From the NCBI RefSeq assembly GCF_004795105.1, contig NZ_SSBL01000012.1, positions 62,001 through 126,000 on the forward strand: a stretch of DNA of 64,000 bases. The letters run 5' to 3'. How positions within the stretch are numbered: position 1 is the stretch's first letter; each line of letters starts with the position of its first letter. Source of the DNA: Streptomyces sp. A0642. Its GTDB lineage: Bacteria > Actinomycetota > Actinomycetes > Streptomycetales > Streptomycetaceae. The notes beneath the pieces are model-generated. The model was not told the origin of the DNA. It saw only the letters and a program-made list of their open reading frames with translations, and did no database searches. Position numbers and translations under genes: made by a program. Positions 59,935 to 64,000 of this stretch are shown here, one piece after another.

Positions 59935-60300
59935 CGTGTCGGTCTCCGCCTCCCAGGCCGGCAGGATCCTGGCCGGGTCGCGACCCGAAGCCGCACCAGG
60001 TCCGTGGCCGGCTGCCCTGCCGGGACACCCCCGACCTCCGGCAGCGGGCGTCCGCGGGGTGCCCCCTCCTCCTCGATCCACCGCAGGGAACGGTGGTGCG
60101 CTCCCTCGACGGGAAGACCGCGATCGCCGCCCGTTCACGCGGCCATCTCAGCCTGACCCGCCGGGCCCTGCGGCACGGCGACTTCCGCAGCCGCACCGAC
60201 CTGACCGAGAAGCTGGAGGCATACGTCATCGGGTCCGATGAGCCGCGCAAGCCCTGTCGAGGGACCCACGTAGGCACCCCTCTCAAGGCCGCACGACTTC
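59935..60300 (+). pseudogene. Decayed, internally deleted IS630-family transposase
   Basis: Short pieces of an IS630 transposase follow in order but in different frames: SVSASQAGRILA in one frame, then PKPHQVRGRLPCRD, LLLDPPQGTVV and LDGKTAIAARSR in another, joined at once to the C-terminal RRALRHGDFRSRTDLTEKLE and GTPLKA. About 100 residues between the ARSR and RHGDF segments are missing and the DEKT catalytic Asp segment reads LDGKT. No terminal inverted repeats were identified. The rest of the 59795-60312 gap holds no gene. Confidence 0.75.
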
Positions 60301-60312
60301 AGCGGAGCAGCC

Positions 60313-61527
60313 CTAGAGGTACTTCTTGATCTCCCTGCGGGCCAGCGACCGCTGGTGCACCTCGTCCGGACCGTCCGCCAGCCGCAGCGTCCGCGCCGCC
60401 GCCCACAGCTCCGCCAGCGGGAAGTCCTGGCTGACCCCGCCCGCACCGTGCAGCTGCACCGCCTGGTCGAGGATCGAGACGACCGCACGCGGAGTGGCGA
60501 TCTTGATGGACTGGATCTCGGTGTGAGCGCCGCGGTTGCCGACCGTGTCCATCAGCCAGGCGGTCTTCAGCACGAGCAGCCGCAGCTGCTCCACGGTGAC
60601 CCGGGCGTCCGCGATCCAGTTCTGCACCACGCCCTGCTGGGCGAGCGGCTTGCCGAAGGCGGTACGGGCCACCGCGCGCCGGCACATCAGCTCGATGGCG
60701 CGCTCCGCCATGCCGATCAGGCGCATGCAGTGGTGGATACGGCCCGGACCCAGCCGCGCCTGGGCGATGGCGAAGCCGCCGCCCTCCTCGCCGATCAGGT
60801 TCGCCGCCGGCACCCGCACGTCCTCGAAGACCACCTCGGCGTGGCCGCCGTGGGAGTGGTCCTCGTAGCCGTACACCTGCATGGCGCGCTTCACCGTCAG
60901 GCCGGGGGTGTCGCGAGGGACCAGGATCTGCGACTGCTGGCGGCGGATGTCCTCGCCGTCCGGGTCGGTCTTGCCCATCACGATGAAGATCGCGCAGTCC
61001 GGGTTCATCGCCCCGGAGATGTACCACTTGCGCCCGTTGATGACATACGTGTCACCGTCCCTGGTGATCCGGGTCTCGACGTTGGTCGCGTCCGACGAGG
61101 CGACCTCCGGCTCCGTCATCGCGAACGCGGACCTGATCTCACCGGCCAGCAGCGGCTCCAGCCACTGCTTCTTCTGCTCCTCGGTGCCGAACTGGGCCAG
61201 CACCTCCATGTTCCCGGTGTCGGGGGCCGCGCAGTTCAGCGCGGTCGGCGCCAGGTGCGGCGAGCGGCCCAGGATCTCCGCCAGCGGGGCGTACTGGAGA
61301 TTGGTGAGCCCGGCGCCGTACTCGGCGTCCGGCAGGAAGAGGTTCCACAGCCCCTGCCGGCGGGCCTCGGCCTTGAGGTCCTCGACGATTCTCGGGGTGT
61401 CCCAGGGCGACGCGAGTTCCGCGCGCTGCTCCTCCGAGATCTGCTCGGCCGGGTAGACGTGCTCGTCCATGAAGGTGAGCAGCTTGGCGCGCAGCTCTTC
61501 GGTACGGGCGTCGAATGCGAAGTCCAT
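60313..61527 (-). CDS. Acyl-CoA dehydrogenase (ACAD10/11-like)
   Basis: Encodes 404 residues. FAD/substrate segments FAMTEPEVASSDATN and the C-terminal QLHGAGGVSQDFPLA; the general base is expected near the end as in ACAD10/11 relatives (RLADGPDEVH). Cotranscribed with the APH-type kinase gene just upstream (8-bp gap). In animals the same two domains are fused in ACAD10 and ACAD11, which handle hydroxy-acyl-CoAs; a like role is inferred. Confidence 0.92.
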   Translation of the reverse strand: MDFAFDARTEELRAKLLTFMDEHVYPAEQISEEQRAELASPWDTPRIVEDLKAEARRQGLWNLFLPDAEYGAGLTNLQYAPLAEILGRSPHLAPTALNCAAPDTGNMEVLAQFGTEEQKKQWLEPLLAGEIRSAFAMTEPEVASSDATNVETRITRDGDTYVINGRKWYISGAMNPDCAIFIVMGKTDPDGEDIRRQQSQILVPRDTPGLTVKRAMQVYGYEDHSHGGHAEVVFEDVRVPAANLIGEEGGGFAIAQARLGPGRIHHCMRLIGMAERAIELMCRRAVARTAFGKPLAQQGVVQNWIADARVTVEQLRLLVLKTAWLMDTVGNRGAHTEIQSIKIATPRAVVSILDQAVQLHGAGGVSQDFPLAELWAAARTLRLADGPDEVHQRSLARREIKKYL

Positions 61528-61535
61528 GGGGTGGG

Positions 61536-62564
61536 TCAGCCTTCCTGGAGGGTGGTGAGGCCGTGCTCGATGAAGACGGGGACGAGGTCGCCGATGCGGT
61601 CGAAGCCGCCGCCGACCGTCTGGCCCAGGGTGTAGCGGTAGTGGATGCCCTCCAGGATCACGGCGAGCTTGAACCAGGCGAACGCCGTGTACCAGGAGAT
61701 CGCGGAGGTGTCCCGGCCGGAGCGGGCGGCGTAGCGCTCGATCAGCTCGGCGGGGGAGGGGTGGCCGGCCGCCCCGCTGGTGGTGGAGACGGGCGACTCG
61801 GGCAGGCCCAGGTCGGAGCTGTACATCACCAGCAGGCCGAGGTCGGTGAGCGGGTCGCCGAGGGTGGACATCTCCCAGTCGAGGACGGCCTTGATCTCGT
61901 CGTCGGACCCGAGGAGCACGTTGTCCAGGCGGTAGTCGCCGTGGATGACGGTGGGGGCGGGGGAGTGGGGCAGTTGCCGGCCGAGCGCCGCGTGCAGCTC
62001 GTCGATGCCGGGCAGTTCGCGGTTGCGGGAGGCGTCCAGCTGCTTGCCCCAGCGGCGCAGCTGCCGGTCGAGGAAGCCCTCGGGGCGCCCGAAGTCACCG
62101 AGGCCGACGGCCTGCGGGTCCACGGCGTGCAGCTCCACGAGGGTGTCGACGAGCCCCAGCACCGCCTTGCGGGTCCGCTCGGCGCCCAGCGGCGCCAGCT
62201 GTTCCGCCGTGCGGTACGGGGTGCCCTCGACGTACTCCATGACGTAGAAGGACGAGCCGATGACCGTGTCGTCCTCGCAGAGGAGGACCGGTTCGGGGAC
62301 CGGGACGGCCGTCGGGTACAGCCCGCTGATCACCCGGTGCTCGCGCTTCATGTCGTGGGCGGTGGCCAGCACATGGCCCAGCGGCGGCCGGCGGACGACC
62401 CAGCGGCCGGCGCCCTCCGTGTCCGTGACGACGTAGGTCAGGTTGGAGCGGCCGCCCTCGATGAGCAGGGCGTCGAGCGGTCCGTTCACCAGACCCGGCC
62501 GCTCGCGGTCCAGATGTCCGCGCAAGCGGTCGAGGTCGAGACCTGGCGGATGGACTGGGCTCAT
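61536..62564 (-). CDS. APH-family phosphotransferase (ACAD10/11 partner)
   Basis: Encodes 342 residues of the aminoglycoside/choline-kinase fold: FYVMEYVEG, catalytic loop VIHGDYRLDNVL and metal-binding LDWEMSTLGDP. Such kinases next to an acyl-CoA dehydrogenase phosphorylate 4-hydroxyacyl-CoAs in known relatives. Start ATG 62564 with GGAGG eight bases upstream; longer in-frame starts are rejected. The operator at 62605-62622 lies about 40 bp before it. Confidence 0.9.
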   Translation of the reverse strand: MSPVHPPGLDLDRLRGHLDRERPGLVNGPLDALLIEGGRSNLTYVVTDTEGAGRWVVRRPPLGHVLATAHDMKREHRVISGLYPTAVPVPEPVLLCEDDTVIGSSFYVMEYVEGTPYRTAEQLAPLGAERTRKAVLGLVDTLVELHAVDPQAVGLGDFGRPEGFLDRQLRRWGKQLDASRNRELPGIDELHAALGRQLPHSPAPTVIHGDYRLDNVLLGSDDEIKAVLDWEMSTLGDPLTDLGLLVMYSSDLGLPESPVSTTSGAAGHPSPAELIERYAARSGRDTSAISWYTAFAWFKLAVILEGIHYRYTLGQTVGGGFDRIGDLVPVFIEHGLTTLQEG

Positions 62565-62604
62565 CGTGGGCACCTCCGGGGTGGAAAAGCAGTCGGTGCT
62601 CATG

Positions 62605-62622
62605 ATGCCGACCAGTCGGTAT
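62605..62622. promoter_or_regulatory. TetR-type operator between the APH/ACAD operon and the enolase-family gene
   Basis: ATGCCGACCAGTCGGTAT matches 16 of 18 positions of ATACCGACCGGTCGGTAT; its two halves are inverted repeats with two mismatches. Confidence 0.75.
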
Positions 62623-62718
62623 GTCGTCCAGTGAACTTCCGGAACCGGATGTGCGGAATCCGGTCCGAATGACGGCCGGGCCCTGGCACTCAGTCGTATC
62701 TCTGAATAGAGTTCACGT

Positions 62719-64000
62719 ATGGATACTGCACTGCTGATCGACGAAGTCCGGCTGACCCCGATCCTCATCGCCGACCCGCCGCTCCTCAACACCCAGGGCG
62801 TGCACCAGCCCTACACCCCGCGGCTCATCGTGGAGGTCGTCACCCGGGGCGGAGTGACCGGCATCGGGGAGACCTACGGCGACGGCAAGTACCTCGACCT
62901 GGCCGAACCCCTCGCCGCGGCCCTGGCCGGACGCCCGGTCAGCGATGTGAACGGCCTCTTCGCCCTTGCCGAAGAGGTGTGCGGAGATTCACGCGCGGCC
63001 GACGAACGGGTCGACGCGGGCGGTCTGCGCGGCGTCCAGACCGCGGACAAGCTGCGCCTCTCCGTGGTCTCCGGCTTCGAGGTCGCCTGTCTGGACGCCC
63101 TGGGCAAGTCCCTCGGCCTGCCGGTGCACGCACTGCTCGGCGGCAAGGTCCGCGACAGCGTCGAGTACAGCGCCTACCTCTTCTACCGCTGGGCCGGGCA
63201 CCCGGACGGCGGCGAGGACGACGACTGGGGCGCGGCCCTCGACCCGGCCGGAGTCGTCGCCCAGGCCCGGCGCTTCGCCCGCGAGTTCGGCTTCTCCTCC
63301 TTCAAGCTGAAGGGCGGCGTCTTCCCGCCCGACGAGGAGATCGCCGCGGTCCGCGCCCTGGCCGAGGCGTTCCCCGGACAGCCGCTGCGGCTGGATCCCA
63401 ACGGAGCCTGGTCCGTCGAGACCTCGCTGTACGTCGCCGAGCAGCTGAAGGACGTGCTCGAATACCTGGAGGACCCGGCGAGCGGCACGGAGCTGATGGC
63501 CGCCGTGGCGGCCGGCACCGACGTCCCGCTGGCCACGAACATGTGCGTCACCACGCTCGCCGAGGTGCCCGAGGCCTTCGCCCGCGGCGCCGTCCAGGTC
63601 GTCCTCTCCGACCACCACTACTGGGGCGGGCTGCACCGCACCCGCGAACTGGCCGGGATCTGCCGCACCTACGGCGTCGGCCTGTCCATGCACTCCAACA
63701 CCCACCTCGGGATCAGCCTCGCCGCCATGACGCACGTGGCGGCCACCGTCCCCAACCTCGACTACGCCTGCGACAGCCACTACCCGTGGCAGACCGAGGA
63801 CGTCATCACCACCCGCCACGTCTTCGAGGACGGCCGGCTCACCGTCTCCGACGCCCCGGGCCTCGGCGTCGAACTCGACCGGGAACGCCTGGCCGTACTG
63901 CACCGCCGCTGGCTCGACGACGACGGCACGATGCGCGAGCGCGACGACGCCGCCGCGATGCGCAAGGCCGAGCCGGACTGGGCGACTCCCGCGATCCCGC
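62719..64000 (+). CDS. Glucarate dehydratase-like enolase-superfamily enzyme, cut by the window edge
   Basis: 427 codons are visible and the frame is still open at base 64000, so only the last residues are missing. Features are the KxK pair in FKLKGG, metal ligands in LDPNGAW, YLEDP and ATNM, and the His-Asp base SDHHYWGG, all of the glucarate dehydratase subgroup. It would dehydrate a sugar acid such as D-glucarate. Start ATG 62719. Divergent from the APH/ACAD operon. Confidence 0.88.
   Translation, partial: MDTALLIDEVRLTPILIADPPLLNTQGVHQPYTPRLIVEVVTRGGVTGIGETYGDGKYLDLAEPLAAALAGRPVSDVNGLFALAEEVCGDSRAADERVDAGGLRGVQTADKLRLSVVSGFEVACLDALGKSLGLPVHALLGGKVRDSVEYSAYLFYRWAGHPDGGEDDDWGAALDPAGVVAQARRFAREFGFSSFKLKGGVFPPDEEIAAVRALAEAFPGQPLRLDPNGAWSVETSLYVAEQLKDVLEYLEDPASGTELMAAVAAGTDVPLATNMCVTTLAEVPEAFARGAVQVVLSDHHYWGGLHRTRELAGICRTYGVGLSMHSNTHLGISLAAMTHVAATVPNLDYACDSHYPWQTEDVITTRHVFEDGRLTVSDAPGLGVELDRERLAVLHRRWLDDDGTMRERDDAAAMRKAEPDWATPAIP

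Overview
The window is high-GC, high-GC3 DNA from an actinomycete, almost certainly a Streptomyces. Signs are the streptogrisin-type protease, a sortase-E-type LAETG tail, the Fxs genes, an actinobacterial LexA box, TANNNT-type -10 boxes, leaderless regulators and strong hairpin terminators without U-tracts. I recall a similar gene order around SCO1700-SCO1760 of S. coelicolor, but this is memory and unchecked. No rRNA, tRNA, CRISPR array or intact prophage is visible.

Layout. 1-5.4 kb: the downstream end of an Fxs (FxSxx-COOH cyclophane peptide) locus, with fxsC (TIR protein) and fxsT (MinD-TIR-NB-ARC-TPR giant). Precursor and radical-SAM genes would lie left of the window. 5.5-9.8 kb: alpha/beta hydrolase, streptogrisin-like protease, secreted phospholipase A2, ABC-2-like membrane protein. 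9.9-14.5 kb: SOS mutagenesis operon, a LexA box followed by dnaE2 and a catalytically dead Y-family polymerase. 14.6-23 kb: secreted lipase, wall-anchored AA10 LPMO, a methyltransferase-Nudix-VOC fusion, DUF402 and double-GNAT genes, YtrA-type GntR, AAA+ ATPase, SGNH esterase. 23-27.9 kb: 87-aa protein, TetR, drug-type ABC exporter with divergent TetR and twin operators, orphan type ISP specificity domain. 28-30.2 kb: hmgA with a HutC-type GntR. 30.2-34.7 kb: a translationally coupled envelope trio (beta-helix/membrane protein, cupredoxin lipoprotein candidate, polytopic membrane protein). 34.7-42.3 kb: 36-bp tandem repeat, TetR, molybdopterin oxidoreductase, CitMHS transporter, MFS, MsiK-like ATPase. 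42.3-50.4 kb: aldehyde and alcohol dehydrogenases, DMT exporter, TetR, acyl-CoA dehydrogenase behind a 158-bp nested palindrome, YiaA/B protein, TetR, MaoC hydratase, SoxR. 50.5-55.5 kb: zinc-ribbon protein, penicillin-acylase-type hydrolase, NamZ muramidase. 55.7-64 kb: SDR, acyl-CoA ligase, TetR, a P-loop kinase fusion, IS630 remnant, acyl-CoA dehydrogenase plus APH kinase, and a truncated glucarate-dehydratase-like gene.

The right half is dominated by acyl-CoA and aldehyde catabolism under several TetR regulators. Three families of shared operator can be read directly from the DNA: ATACCGACCGGTCGGTAT-like (three sites), AACTARC-N3-GCTARTT (two sites) and CTAAGCGCTTGCTCAG (two identical sites). 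These link genes several kb apart into small regulons. The best candidates for something poorly described are the beta-helix/cupredoxin/membrane trio, the Fxs TIR/STAND pair, and the three-enzyme fusion protein.
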